Source: Glaciecola sp041380235
GTDB lineage: Bacteria > Pseudomonadota > Gammaproteobacteria > Enterobacterales > Alteromonadaceae
Assembly: GCF_041380235.1 (NCBI RefSeq)
Contig: NZ_JBGIYY010000010.1
Coordinates: forward strand, 1-64,000
Reading direction: 5' to 3'
DNA: 64,000 nt
Part shown: positions 53,505 to 62,209 of the stretch, piece by piece
Numbering within the stretch: the stretch's first letter is position 1
Layout: each line of letters starts with the position of its first letter
The notes under the pieces: generated by a model
Told to the model about the DNA's origin: nothing
The model's input: the letters and a program-made list of their open reading frames with translations, nothing else
Database searches by the model: none
Position numbers and translations under genes: made by a program

Positions 53505-54331
53505 GGCATGTCGTAACCATATTCAGTTAGAACAGCCTGCGTCTCTGGACTGAGTATAAAGCGAACAAAAGCGTCACTTTGCGAGTGCATATTTTCGCGT
53601 TTAAGAGAGATTACAGCTTGTTCAATAAGCGTATGTTGCGTGCGAGGGATAAGTATATAGTTTTGATATTTTACTGAGCCCAAGACAGCGCGGGCTTGAA
53701 TTAAAAGAGACTCTGCAATCAAGCCTGCTTGTGCATTTGAAGAATCAACAAACTGAAAGGCTTGATTGACGTTGCTTCCTTTGACAAGCTGTGCTTGCAA
53801 ATACCTCAGCGCAGGCTCGTTTTCTATCAACTCTAAAGCCGCTTTTCCGAAAGGAGCTACGCGCGGATCTGCAATGGCAAGCTTGCCTGAAAAATTAGTC
53901 AGGTAAGAAAGATAAGACGTTTCCGTACTTATCTCGTTGTGCTCACTAACGTCGATAATACCGCCCATCCACAAAGTTAAACGACCAATCGCATATACCT
54001 GAGCATGATATCCTAAGCCTGCTTGTACTAGCTTATTGGGCCGCTCAAAATCTGCGGATAAAAACACATCAAACGGCGCTCCTTTCAATATTTGAGCATA
54101 TAACACACCAGAAGAGCCGGTTACTATGCGAAGCTCTTGTGCTGACCAAAATGGAGAGCGCGCAATAAGCTGTTCAAGGGTATATGCAAAGTTACTCGCC
54201 ACCGCAATTGTCAAAGGGGATGCTTCATCAAGCTCTGCAGTTGCCTTGGGATTGGCAAACACATCGTTGCCGAGTATCGATTGCCCTAACACAAGCAAAC
54301 AGCCAAACAACACTGATAGACACTTATACAT
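53501..54331 (-). CDS. modA: Molybdate-binding periplasmic protein
   Basis: 276 residues. Signal peptide (~1-26), then ASNFAYTLEQLI (~45-56), GSSGVLYAQILKGAPFDVFLSAD (~73-95), LAIADPRVAPFGKAALE (~151-167) and the C-terminal FVRFILSPETQAVL. These are standard ModA oxyanion-binding segments. Captures molybdate (or tungstate). Overlaps the moeB remnant by 8 bp, so the operon was originally moeB-modABC. Confidence 0.93.
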   Translation of the reverse strand: MYKCLSVLFGCLLVLGQSILGNDVFANPKATAELDEASPLTIAVASNFAYTLEQLIARSPFWSAQELRIVTGSSGVLYAQILKGAPFDVFLSADFERPNKLVQAGLGYHAQVYAIGRLTLWMGGIIDVSEHNEISTETSYLSYLTNFSGKLAIADPRVAPFGKAALELIENEPALRYLQAQLVKGSNVNQAFQFVDSSNAQAGLIAESLLIQARAVLGSVKYQNYILIPRTQHTLIEQAVISLKRENMHSQSDAFVRFILSPETQAVLTEYGYDMP

Positions 54332-54652
54332 TACATACCCTGCAAGTTGCTGACTTATCGACCTTTAGTTTTATCCATTCAGATTGCATCCCGTCAAACA
54401 CCAGCAGAGTATTACGAAGGGGTGTGCCAAAATGAGTGAGTATTTTGATGGCTTCAAGCGCTTGTAAATTACCAATAATACCCACGACGGGCGACATCAC
54501 ACCCGCCTGATGACAGCTTAATTCCTGCTCCTGATAAAACTGGCTGAAACATTCATAACAGGCGCTCTGTTCACTCGGCAGGACCCAAAACACCTGACCT
54601 TCCGTACGGATAGCCGCACCTGACACCAAGGGGATCCTATTTGCATAGCAAG
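54324..54652 (-). pseudogene. moeB: Truncated second moeB copy (C-terminal part)
   Basis: From about 54652 the frame reads CYANRIPLVSGAAIRTEGQV, then CYECFSQFYQEQELSCHQ and VMSPVVGIIGNLQALEAIK, ending CRVCNV. This is the C-terminal ~40% of MoeB. The nucleotide-binding and MoaD-contact regions are missing because homology stops at ~54650, inside the CY motif, at an in-frame stop. The remaining ORF (ATG 54629) would be inactive alone. The intact paralogue lies at 47270-48022. The break marks the left edge of a small island. Confidence 0.85.
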
Positions 54653-54662
54653 CTTATTAAGC

Positions 54663-54682
54663 GTATTTGATTAATCAAATAC
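54663..54682. repeat. 20-bp perfect palindrome at island edge
   Basis: GTATTTGATTAATCAAATAC, 11 bp beyond the moeB break. May be an operator or part of a recombination site. Confidence 0.6.
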
Positions 54683-54719
54683 ACTCGGAGTTGTAAATAC
54701 CCAAAATTCAAAGAATATA

Positions 54720-54926
54720 TTAGGATATTTCGTCGCAAAAAACACTAATTATCTTATCAGTTACACCAAACTCAATGAGAGGGTGTCGCTCATCATGAAT
54801 CTGAAATGCGACTTGCCAGTTAAGGAGATTGACGCGCTGCAGCGTTTCATAAATTGTTTCGTGAGACGGGTGCAAGTCCTTGTTAGGTGCACTTATTAGG
54901 GTGTTAACACAAATTTTCGTTAGCAT
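54720..54926 (-). CDS. Small hypothetical protein
   Basis: 68 residues, no signal peptide, membrane segment or known motif (MLTKICVNTLISAPNKDLHP at the start). It overlaps the end of the kfrA-like gene by 7 bp on the same strand, suggesting translational coupling and that it is real. Function unknown. Confidence 0.45.
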   Translation of the reverse strand: MLTKICVNTLISAPNKDLHPSHETIYETLQRVNLLNWQVAFQIHDERHPLIEFGVTDKIISVFCDEIS

Positions 54927-55660
54927 AAATTATTGACCTTTTTTAGCTCAATAATTATCGCCTCGCTCACGGCAACTTTCTTGGCAAGCTCAATTTTTTC
55001 ATCATTTAAGTCCTGATTTTTCGCTATCAAGTTATCCTGTTGTTGCTGTTGCATCTTCAGCTGTGTTTCTAAATGACTCGATGAAGCCTTTAACTCCGCT
55101 GCACTAGCACGGAGTGAAGTGAGTTCGTCTTTGTACTCTGAGTTTATTACCTTAATAATATCAAGTTCCTGTTTGTATTTACTAACTAATTCCTCCGACT
55201 CAGCATTAAGTGCTTTATATTCTGAATCTTTAGCGTGCTGCAGCACCGCAATTTCAGTCACCAGGACTTGCTTCTCTTGTTGAAGTATATCTACCTTATT
55301 CAAGGTATCAGACAACATTCTGCCTAAGCGTAGTAACTCATCAGTGGTATCATCCAATAAAGATTTATAAAGTTCCGTTTTTTCCTTCTCTTGTTTGATT
55401 GCTTCTTCATTGACTCTCTTCGTTTCGCTGATTAGGGCCTCCATAAATGGTGACGAAAATTGATATCTTTCGCGTATTTTATCACGCTCTTTTTCCTGCA
55501 ACTCACGCCACTCTCTAACAAGTGGATGAATAGTGCTTGTAGAAGTATACTCGGGTATCTCGCTAAGAACCGTTCTCACTGAACACTTCTCACCTTTCCC
55601 AGATAAATCTTCACAAACTTGAAAGACACGCTTACGCAAATCTAGATTATTTACAGACAT
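54920..55660 (-). CDS. KfrA-like DNA-binding coiled-coil protein
   Basis: 246 residues. N-terminal DNA-binding region (~1-55): RKRVFQVCEDLSGKGEKCSV then RTVLSEIPEYTSTSTIHPLV. After it comes a very long coiled coil (~70-246), with Q-rich KMQQQQQDNL at ~205. KfrA family proteins regulate their own promoter and aid plasmid or element maintenance. TTCGTTCG repeats upstream fit an autoregulatory operator. Counterpart of the KfrA-like gene at 8815, but clearly different in sequence. Confidence 0.72.
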   Translation of the reverse strand: MSVNNLDLRKRVFQVCEDLSGKGEKCSVRTVLSEIPEYTSTSTIHPLVREWRELQEKERDKIRERYQFSSPFMEALISETKRVNEEAIKQEKEKTELYKSLLDDTTDELLRLGRMLSDTLNKVDILQQEKQVLVTEIAVLQHAKDSEYKALNAESEELVSKYKQELDIIKVINSEYKDELTSLRASAAELKASSSHLETQLKMQQQQQDNLIAKNQDLNDEKIELAKKVAVSEAIIIELKKVNNLC

Positions 55661-55698
55661 ATCGTATTTCCCTTTTAAATACTCGTTCCTAATGGAGA

Positions 55699-55744
55699 GC
55701 GAACAAAAAACAGTTTCGTTCGAACATTAAACACTGTTCGTTCG
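55699..55744. promoter_or_regulatory. TTCGTTCG operator array upstream of kfrA-like gene
   Basis: TTCGTTCG occurs at 55715-55722 and 55737-55744, 22 bp apart (two turns). Each is linked to CAGT/CTGT, and an inverted partial copy CGAACAAAAAACAG lies at 55700-55713. Confidence 0.5.
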
Positions 55745-55827
55745 ATAAATAATTCATTCCGACCCCACGTCGCGGTAAATTAGCGACAAAGCTCAACAAC
55801 AAATAAAATAGTTTTGAGTTGAGCGAC

Positions 55828-56004
55828 TTACCTGTTCTCAAGCCACTCATTGATCACTTCTCGTTTCCAACCAACGAAACGCGGCCCAAGTTGCACTGGT
55901 TCCGGTAAATAGCCTTGTCGCCTCCAATTCCACAATGTTACTGCGCTAACACCCAGCGCCTCAGCCAGTTGGTGCTGTCTAACAAACGGTTGCGTAAAGT
56001 GCAT
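55828..56004 (-). CDS. AlpA/excisionase-like HTH protein (58 aa)
   Basis: Short ORF with a strong RBS (GGAGG). The protein MHFTQPFVRQHQLAEALGVS continues AVTLWNWRRQGYLPEP and VGWKREVINEWLENR. That is the AlpA-family winged HTH layout (HQLAEALGVSxxTLWNWRRxGxxPxP then GWxxxxIxxWL). Such proteins activate integrase genes or act in excision. It diverges from the gene at 56121. No integrase remains beside it. Confidence 0.8.
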   Translation of the reverse strand: MHFTQPFVRQHQLAEALGVSAVTLWNWRRQGYLPEPVQLGPRFVGWKREVINEWLENR

Positions 56005-56120
56005 AAATTAACCTCCATATTAAGTAAAACAAATTTAATGCCTGCCTAATATATTCCTTATTTCCAAGAACTCCTGTTATAATCCACATTTATCTATTTA
56101 CTTTTTTTATTAACAACAAA

Positions 56121-56882
56121 ATGCAGTTTGTAACTAAAGACCTTCTAAAAATAGCGCTTCCAAGATACTGTGCTTGTTGTTGGCGACCCGTGACAGCAAA
56201 GAATAAAAAAGGTCGTCCAGAGAAATATTGCGCTCTGCATAAGCCTGAGGGCGACACTAAACGCGACTATATGAAGGCTCAGAGACAAATCAAGAAAGCA
56301 TTGGCTGCTGAACTAGACTCGATAGAAAGTCTGAAAGTCAACTCGGAATACACTGAGAAATTAAATGAATTGGTCACAGCTCTTATTGCTGATCCAAAAT
56401 CGTTGAGTTTTGCTGAAGTAGATAGCGGGAAGGGTCTTATCAAAGAATTGCTTAGTATTACAAGTATGCACTATAAAAATGCATTTAAACCGCTCCAACA
56501 ATTAGGTGACTATACAGAGCAAGCAAACTTAACTATAAAATCAGTTCTGCTGGCAATACACTTTGCACTGGGTACCATCATACGCAGTCAGGCAGAATCG
56601 GAAATTAGCGTATATGAGACTAAAAAGACAAGCACCGTATGGTTCGTTCAGTTATTATTTACAATAGCTCGATACGAGGCTTTCACTGTCCTTGCTGAAC
56701 GAGCTCAAATAAGACGAATACGAAGTGACAAAAACCTTACATTGCGTCTATCGATCAAAAAAGAAGTTGATCTAGCTATAAACAGTAAGAATAAGCTAAA
56801 CCAGACTTCAATTGCAAAAAAGCTTAACCTCAGCAAACAAAGGGTAGGTAAGCTTATAAAAGAGTTGTACCAAACCAAATAA
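56121..56882 (+). CDS. Zinc-finger and HTH protein of unknown function
   Basis: 253 residues. The N-terminus has a probable metal site C-x2-C (YCACCW, ~17-22) with YCALHKP (~43-49). The middle is helical. The C-terminal ~30 residues (LNQTSIAKKLNLSKQRVGKL) form a helix-turn-helix. It could be a replication or transcription factor of the island; no family recognised. Lysine-rich and AT-rich compared with its neighbours, suggesting foreign origin. Ends before a strong terminator. Confidence 0.6.
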   Translation: MQFVTKDLLKIALPRYCACCWRPVTAKNKKGRPEKYCALHKPEGDTKRDYMKAQRQIKKALAAELDSIESLKVNSEYTEKLNELVTALIADPKSLSFAEVDSGKGLIKELLSITSMHYKNAFKPLQQLGDYTEQANLTIKSVLLAIHFALGTIIRSQAESEISVYETKKTSTVWFVQLLFTIARYEAFTVLAERAQIRRIRSDKNLTLRLSIKKEVDLAINSKNKLNQTSIAKKLNLSKQRVGKLIKELYQTK

Positions 56883-57021
56883 GGTTACAGAAAGTGTGAC
56901 AGAAAATATGAGTTATAAAATTAACTGTATTAAAATCAATCAGCTACATGTATTAACTATAAGCAGATCCAAAACATCGAATAGGTTCCTGGGTAGAAAG
57001 TTACCCGTCCAAGAATGTCTT

Positions 57022-57064
57022 AAAAGCCCTGTTATTTGCTTGTAAATAAAGGGCTTTTTTATTT
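57022..57064 (+). terminator. Rho-independent terminator
   Basis: AAAAGCCCT (57022-57030) pairs with AAGGGCTTTT (57049-57058), followed by a T-rich run TTTTTTATTTT. It closes the plus-strand gene at 56121. The A-run on the other side could make it bidirectional. The rest of 56883-57256 shows no gene. Confidence 0.8.
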
Positions 57065-57256
57065 TCTCCGTCCAAATCGGTTTGCAGATGTTCGTTACAA
57101 ACTACCTGTTAAGTGTAGATGCAAAAAAAGTATCACTCAAACAATAGGCGATCAAACCAGCCATCAAAGTCAGCGTGAAGCCATTTACTGAGCAATTTCT
57201 TGAATGTTTAATAAACGATTCTCATGTTAATCATAATCAGCAGGGGGTATTAGTAG

Positions 57257-58759
57257 CTAAGACCTTGCTAATGCCGCTTCGTGCGCTTTAAAGTGACTTT
57301 TAAACTGCGTCAATTTTGCCTGCACTTGTTTAAATGTATGCATAGATTGAGAGTTTACGAGCTTATCATTATTCATATTTGCTGGATTAAATCGGCCATA
57401 ACCTGCCAATAAGCAGTACCATGAAACAGCGGGGTAGTACTTATCCATCCCTCGTTGTTGCAATACAGGCGTTATGTCTTTTCCTGCATCCCAGGTTTCA
57501 ATTACGCTCTGCAGATTATCTGACATAGGAATAGCATGCTTCACGTCTTGCCAGTACTGCGTATCAGTTCTGCTATTTACCTTATAATGACACACAATAT
57601 AATCGCGTATTCCTTGATAGCGCTTAGACATGCCCTGATTAAATGCTTCTACATCAGACGACGCAAAATCGCCTTGTTTAAATCGCGTGATAAAGCTGGT
57701 CAGGGTTTCAAGTACTAAATGTAACGCGGTTGCCTCCAGCGGCTCAATAAAGCCCTGAGCTAGGCCAACAGCCACGGTGTTTTTATACCAGTGCTGTTTT
57801 ACTTGACCCACCTTCATATGAACATGACGAGCGTCTTCTGTGCTTGCGCTATTGCCAATGTGAGCTCTAAGCTCGGTCTCTGCGTGCTTGAAGTCACAAT
57901 GGTTAGAGCTAAAAACGTAGCCATTACCTACGCGGTTGGTCAACGGTATTCGCCAAGCCCATCCATTATTTAAGGCTGTTGCTGTGGTTTCTGAATAAAT
58001 CGGATGAGTATTGCTTGAGGGAAGCGCAATTGCACTGTCGTTCAACAGGTTATCACTAAACGACTCGAATCCAAGACCCAAAGTCCGCTGCATCAGTTGG
58101 CTGCGAAACCCGGAAGCATCCATAAACCATTCACCGTGCAGTATCTTTCCGTCTTCAAATAGCAAGCTAGCGATATCGCCATTAGGGTGTTGGGCAACTT
58201 CGGTTACCTTGTTGCTAATATGCCGAACCCCTTTTGCAACAGCAATATCTCTTAAATACTTGCCCAGCAAAGATGAGTCAAAATGATACGCATAGTTTAG
58301 CGGTATGTTGTTTGTGCCTGATTTAAGCTTTGGACTCAGATATGACTGCGACAGTGCAGCCGCCAAGAAGTAATGGTCTGGGTTAGTAGAAACCTGATTT
58401 CCTTTGAACTTCATATGGCAATGCATTAAAAACGCAGTTGCAGTTTGCCTGTCTGGAGATGATGGAAAGGGGTGAAAATAGCGGTTCTCAGCAAGATGCG
58501 ATGTCCAATTAACAAAGCTGATACCGTTTTTATAGGTGGCGTTACAGGCCTGCATCCAATCCTGTTCAGCGATATTGAGCTCATCAAAAAACACTTTCAA
58601 ATGCGGAGTGGAGCCTTCGCCAACGCCAATAGTGCCAATTTCAGGACTTTCCACCAAAAGCACTTCAAAACGATGTGGGTCAAGGTGATGCGCCAGCAAG
58701 TTTGCCGACATCCAACCTGCGGTTCCGCCACCTAAAATGATGAACTTTTGCATGGGCAT
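57257..58759 (-). CDS. Tryptophan-halogenase-like flavin-dependent protein
   Basis: 500 residues. FAD site GGGTAGWMSANLLA (~10-23). Halogenase motif WxWxIP as WAWRIPL (~268-274). The Lys equivalent to catalytic Lys79 of PrnA/RebH is present as K77 in NATYKNGISF, and the conserved FIEPLEATALHLV carries the partner Glu. So the catalytic set looks complete, unlike a degenerate homologue. Substrate unknown; in Alteromonadales and Caulobacter relatives such genes sit beside carbohydrate TonB receptors. Divergent from the receptor at 59103. Confidence 0.88.
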   Translation of the reverse strand: MPMQKFIILGGGTAGWMSANLLAHHLDPHRFEVLLVESPEIGTIGVGEGSTPHLKVFFDELNIAEQDWMQACNATYKNGISFVNWTSHLAENRYFHPFPSSPDRQTATAFLMHCHMKFKGNQVSTNPDHYFLAAALSQSYLSPKLKSGTNNIPLNYAYHFDSSLLGKYLRDIAVAKGVRHISNKVTEVAQHPNGDIASLLFEDGKILHGEWFMDASGFRSQLMQRTLGLGFESFSDNLLNDSAIALPSSNTHPIYSETTATALNNGWAWRIPLTNRVGNGYVFSSNHCDFKHAETELRAHIGNSASTEDARHVHMKVGQVKQHWYKNTVAVGLAQGFIEPLEATALHLVLETLTSFITRFKQGDFASSDVEAFNQGMSKRYQGIRDYIVCHYKVNSRTDTQYWQDVKHAIPMSDNLQSVIETWDAGKDITPVLQQRGMDKYYPAVSWYCLLAGYGRFNPANMNNDKLVNSQSMHTFKQVQAKLTQFKSHFKAHEAALARS

Positions 58760-59102
58760 TCTCCAAAATTCTTTTATATTTTATGTAGTTAATTCGATCT
58801 TACTTGGGATGCTACCGCTAATTATTTGTCGTGTATCAGTTGAACACTTATGCATATGCAGCATCAATTCCTTCGCCTCACAGTATGGTAAGTGATGTTT
58901 GCATTCAACCAGTTTTAGAAGATAAACCGCGCATTCTTGTTAACTAGATGTTTCGAAATGTTATGAATACGTATGCACATAATATTAAATCACCTGACAA
59001 GTATGTAACATCCTCAAACAGTATAAATCGGCGTATTTGTGCCATCAGTAGTAGCGCTGATAGACAAGTTAACGTCGCACTCAACACTAATGGGATACAG
59101 AT
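58760..59102. promoter_or_regulatory. Divergent promoter region of halogenase and TonB receptor
   Basis: 343 bp without a gene. AT-rich in the middle. No operator could be assigned with confidence. Confidence 0.4.
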
Positions 59103-62100
59103 ATGACTAAATTCAGACCCAGCTTGATTACCGCAGCCATGCTCGCTAGTGGAATGATGTTTGGGAGCTTGCCGCTTTATGCACAGCAAAGTCCTGAAAG
59201 TTCCGCCGAAAATCAAGCTGAAGAACGTGATACAGACAACATTGAGAAAATCGAAGTTGTTGGCTTTAAAAGCAGCTTGATACGTTCACTTAATCAGAAA
59301 AGGTTCAGTGATACTGTATCTGAACAAATTTCGGCAGATGATTTAGGTGGCTTGCCAGACGTTTCAATGGCCGACGCGCTTACCCGTCTACCAGGTATAT
59401 CTGCGGTGAGAACCGGTGGTCAGGCAGCAGAGATTAACATTCGAGGTCTTTCAGGTGATTTTGTATTCTCCACTTTGAATGGTCGCGAACAAGTTTCAAC
59501 TAGCGGCAGTCGCTCCATTGAGTTTGACCAATATCCATCTGAGTTGATTAGTTCGGCAGCGGTATACAAATCGCCTAAAGCGTCACTTATAGAAGGTGGC
59601 GTTGCCGGTACGGTTGAATTAAAAACTGCGAGCCCTTTAGATAACGACCAGCAACATACCTTTAATGCGAATGTGCGCGGTATGTTTAACGATCGCGCAG
59701 ATGAAGTTGCAGATGCCGATGAATTTGGTCATCGAATTAGCTTTTCTTACCAAGGTAAGTTTTTAGATGACACCCTAGGCGTGGCTTTAGGGTATGCACG
59801 ATTGTTTCAGCCTAGCGTATCAACGCAGTTTATTGGACTGGCAAACAATCGCGAAAAAGACGTCGATTTTCGTGCAAATGATACCGACAACCTTGACCCT
59901 AACCGTCCGGCTATCGAGCAGTGTGGCGAATGTGAAAATATCACCGAAGGCTTTGAGATGCAGCACAAAGGTGGTGCTGAGACTCGTGACGGTTATATGG
60001 CAAGTCTTCAATGGGCGCCAGTCGACAATTTTGTCTTATCTGCCGACGCCTTCATTAGTAAATTTGAATCAGAAGAATTTGCTCGCGGCTTCCGTGTAAA
60101 ACTCGAAGCGCCTAACGTCACAATTGCTAACCCGACTTTAGTTGGTAATGACCTTATCGGCGGTACTTTTAACCGAGACCGCGGAGCTAATACTCGCGTA
60201 GAATTGGTAAATGATGATAACCAAGACTTTGACGAAGTTCGCAGCTTAGGCCTTAACGGTGAATGGGAAATTAGTGACCAGTGGTCAATGTCTTTTGATA
60301 TCGCGCATTCGTCTGCCAAGAGTGATTTCCGTAACGGTCTGTTATGGTCGCTTGTGGCTGAGGATGCCAATTCACCTACACCGGTGCTTGACGAAAATAT
60401 TTCAATTAGCTTTTTACTTAATGGTTTAGATTTACCAGATTTAGGCTTTAATCAAGAAGGTGACTTTATCGATTTGGATAAAGTATTGGTGTCTAAATAC
60501 GGTATCTACCCTTTCCAAAATTCGGATGAATTAGACGCCTATCGACTCGATTTTACTTACCAATTAGAAAATGACTGGGTACGCTCCATTGAGTTTGGTG
60601 CACGCTATTCAGATCGCGCTTATTCAAACGATCGCTCAGTGTTTGAATATGGAAGTGATTCAGGTTTCTCAAGAAGCCAACCACCATTGCGCCTAACTCA
60701 GGATATGGTAACAGTGGTAGACTGGGAGGGCGAGTTTGCATATTTCCCAAGCTATCTTGCCATTGATTTAGACGCTGCGCTCAACGCTTGGTTTCCAAGC
60801 GGCGTTCCTCAACCTGTGCAGAGCTGGGGCGGATTTAGCGGTGTATTGAATCCACCTGACGGTGATCCACTTAACGATACTTCATGGTCGGTATTGCAAA
60901 GCGGCGAGGTATTTGAAGAAGTCACTTCCGCTTACGTAATGGCTAATCTTGATATGGAGCTAGCGGGTATTCCGGTAACCGGTAACGTTGGCGTAAGAAT
61001 GGTAGATACCAAACAGGCATCAACGTTCTTGCAAAATGTCGGCGGCGATCCAGCATCGGGTGCACAAATCATTGTTGATGATATTGGTTTAGCGGTAGAC
61101 ACTTTCCGTCCGGTCATACTTGAAGACACCTACACTGATTATTTGCCTTCACTTAACTTAAGCTTTCGCATGACCGACAATCAGATCTTGCGTTTTGCTG
61201 CAGCTAAAGTAATGGGACGCGCGCCAATCAATGAAATGTTTGCCAATACTGGTGTTCAAGTTTCTACCCCTAGCGCGATTCAAAACATCGATACTGGTGA
61301 AGTGACGGTAGTAGGTGATGCAAGATTGTCAGGACAAAGTGACAACAGCCCTTACCTACGTCCGTTCTACGCAAATCAGTATGACTTGTCTTACGAGTAT
61401 TATTTTGAAGATTCCAACGGCGCATTCATTGCTGCACTCTACTACAAAGATATTCAGTCTTTTGTTGATAGAAGCACTACCGACCCATACGATTTCGCTG
61501 CCAATGGTTTCATTGTTCCTACCGAGCTAGATGTGCCGGTATTCACAGATGAAGAAATTGGACAGCCTGTGTTAGACGAATTGGGTGAGCAAGTGTTTGT
61601 CACCGTTCCCATTCTAAATGGCGCATATACGACAGCAGAGAACAATGCTCGGGGTGGTTATATCCGCGGTATTGAATTGGCTTATACCGATGTATTTAGT
61701 GAGCTACCCGACTTATGGGCTGGTTTAGGGATTACGGCTAGTTATTCTTATACAGAAACTGAAATCACCCGCCGAGCAAGCGCAAGTGATGGTATCTATT
61801 CTGCACAACTGCCGGGATTGAGTAAGCAAGTAGTAGCGGCTACCTTGTTCTGGGAATACGAAGGTTTTGAAACTCGGGTTAGTGCGCGATACAGAGACCC
61901 ATTTGTATCCAAGCAGGTTGCTGTAAACGACCAAGTTGTAAACTTTGATTCAGAATTGGTGATTGATTATCAAGCCAGTTATGAGATCAACGAAAACCTT
62001 GGGATATTGTTCCAAGTTAACAACCTTACAGACTCCCCTACTAAAAGTTACTTCGGCAACGAAGCACAAACAGGAACGATTCAGTACTTCGGTACTCAGT

Positions 62101-62129
62101 ACTTCTTTGGGGTGACATACTCATTATGA
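59103..62129 (+). CDS. Large TonB-dependent receptor, carbohydrate type
   Basis: 1008 residues. Signal peptide cleaved near LYA-QQ (~29). TonB-box-like EKIEVVGFKSSL (~48-59), then the plug VSMADALTRLPGISAVRTGG and IRGLSGDFVFSTLNGREQVS, and an elongated barrel ending YFFGVTYSL. The plug style (GRExxxxxGSRSIEFDQYPSELI) is that of the large receptor family of Xanthomonas and Alteromonas used for oligosaccharides. With the pullulanase downstream, malto-oligosaccharides are the likely ligand (inference). Confidence 0.88.
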   Translation: MTKFRPSLITAAMLASGMMFGSLPLYAQQSPESSAENQAEERDTDNIEKIEVVGFKSSLIRSLNQKRFSDTVSEQISADDLGGLPDVSMADALTRLPGISAVRTGGQAAEINIRGLSGDFVFSTLNGREQVSTSGSRSIEFDQYPSELISSAAVYKSPKASLIEGGVAGTVELKTASPLDNDQQHTFNANVRGMFNDRADEVADADEFGHRISFSYQGKFLDDTLGVALGYARLFQPSVSTQFIGLANNREKDVDFRANDTDNLDPNRPAIEQCGECENITEGFEMQHKGGAETRDGYMASLQWAPVDNFVLSADAFISKFESEEFARGFRVKLEAPNVTIANPTLVGNDLIGGTFNRDRGANTRVELVNDDNQDFDEVRSLGLNGEWEISDQWSMSFDIAHSSAKSDFRNGLLWSLVAEDANSPTPVLDENISISFLLNGLDLPDLGFNQEGDFIDLDKVLVSKYGIYPFQNSDELDAYRLDFTYQLENDWVRSIEFGARYSDRAYSNDRSVFEYGSDSGFSRSQPPLRLTQDMVTVVDWEGEFAYFPSYLAIDLDAALNAWFPSGVPQPVQSWGGFSGVLNPPDGDPLNDTSWSVLQSGEVFEEVTSAYVMANLDMELAGIPVTGNVGVRMVDTKQASTFLQNVGGDPASGAQIIVDDIGLAVDTFRPVILEDTYTDYLPSLNLSFRMTDNQILRFAAAKVMGRAPINEMFANTGVQVSTPSAIQNIDTGEVTVVGDARLSGQSDNSPYLRPFYANQYDLSYEYYFEDSNGAFIAALYYKDIQSFVDRSTTDPYDFAANGFIVPTELDVPVFTDEEIGQPVLDELGEQVFVTVPILNGAYTTAENNARGGYIRGIELAYTDVFSELPDLWAGLGITASYSYTETEITRRASASDGIYSAQLPGLSKQVVAATLFWEYEGFETRVSARYRDPFVSKQVAVNDQVVNFDSELVIDYQASYEINENLGILFQVNNLTDSPTKSYFGNEAQTGTIQYFGTQYFFGVTYSL

Positions 62130-62209
62130 AATTAATTAATTTAGCCTCACTGCTTAAAAAAGGCCTCAAGTTAGGTCGCAACAAAAATATGACATTGGAG
62201 TATTCACCT

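Noticed and set aside
57205..57240. Fur-like box upstream of the terminator-halogenase gap
   Set aside because: AT-rich GATTCTCATGTTAATC matches poorly, and it lies at the 3' end of the halogenase gene, not at its promoter.
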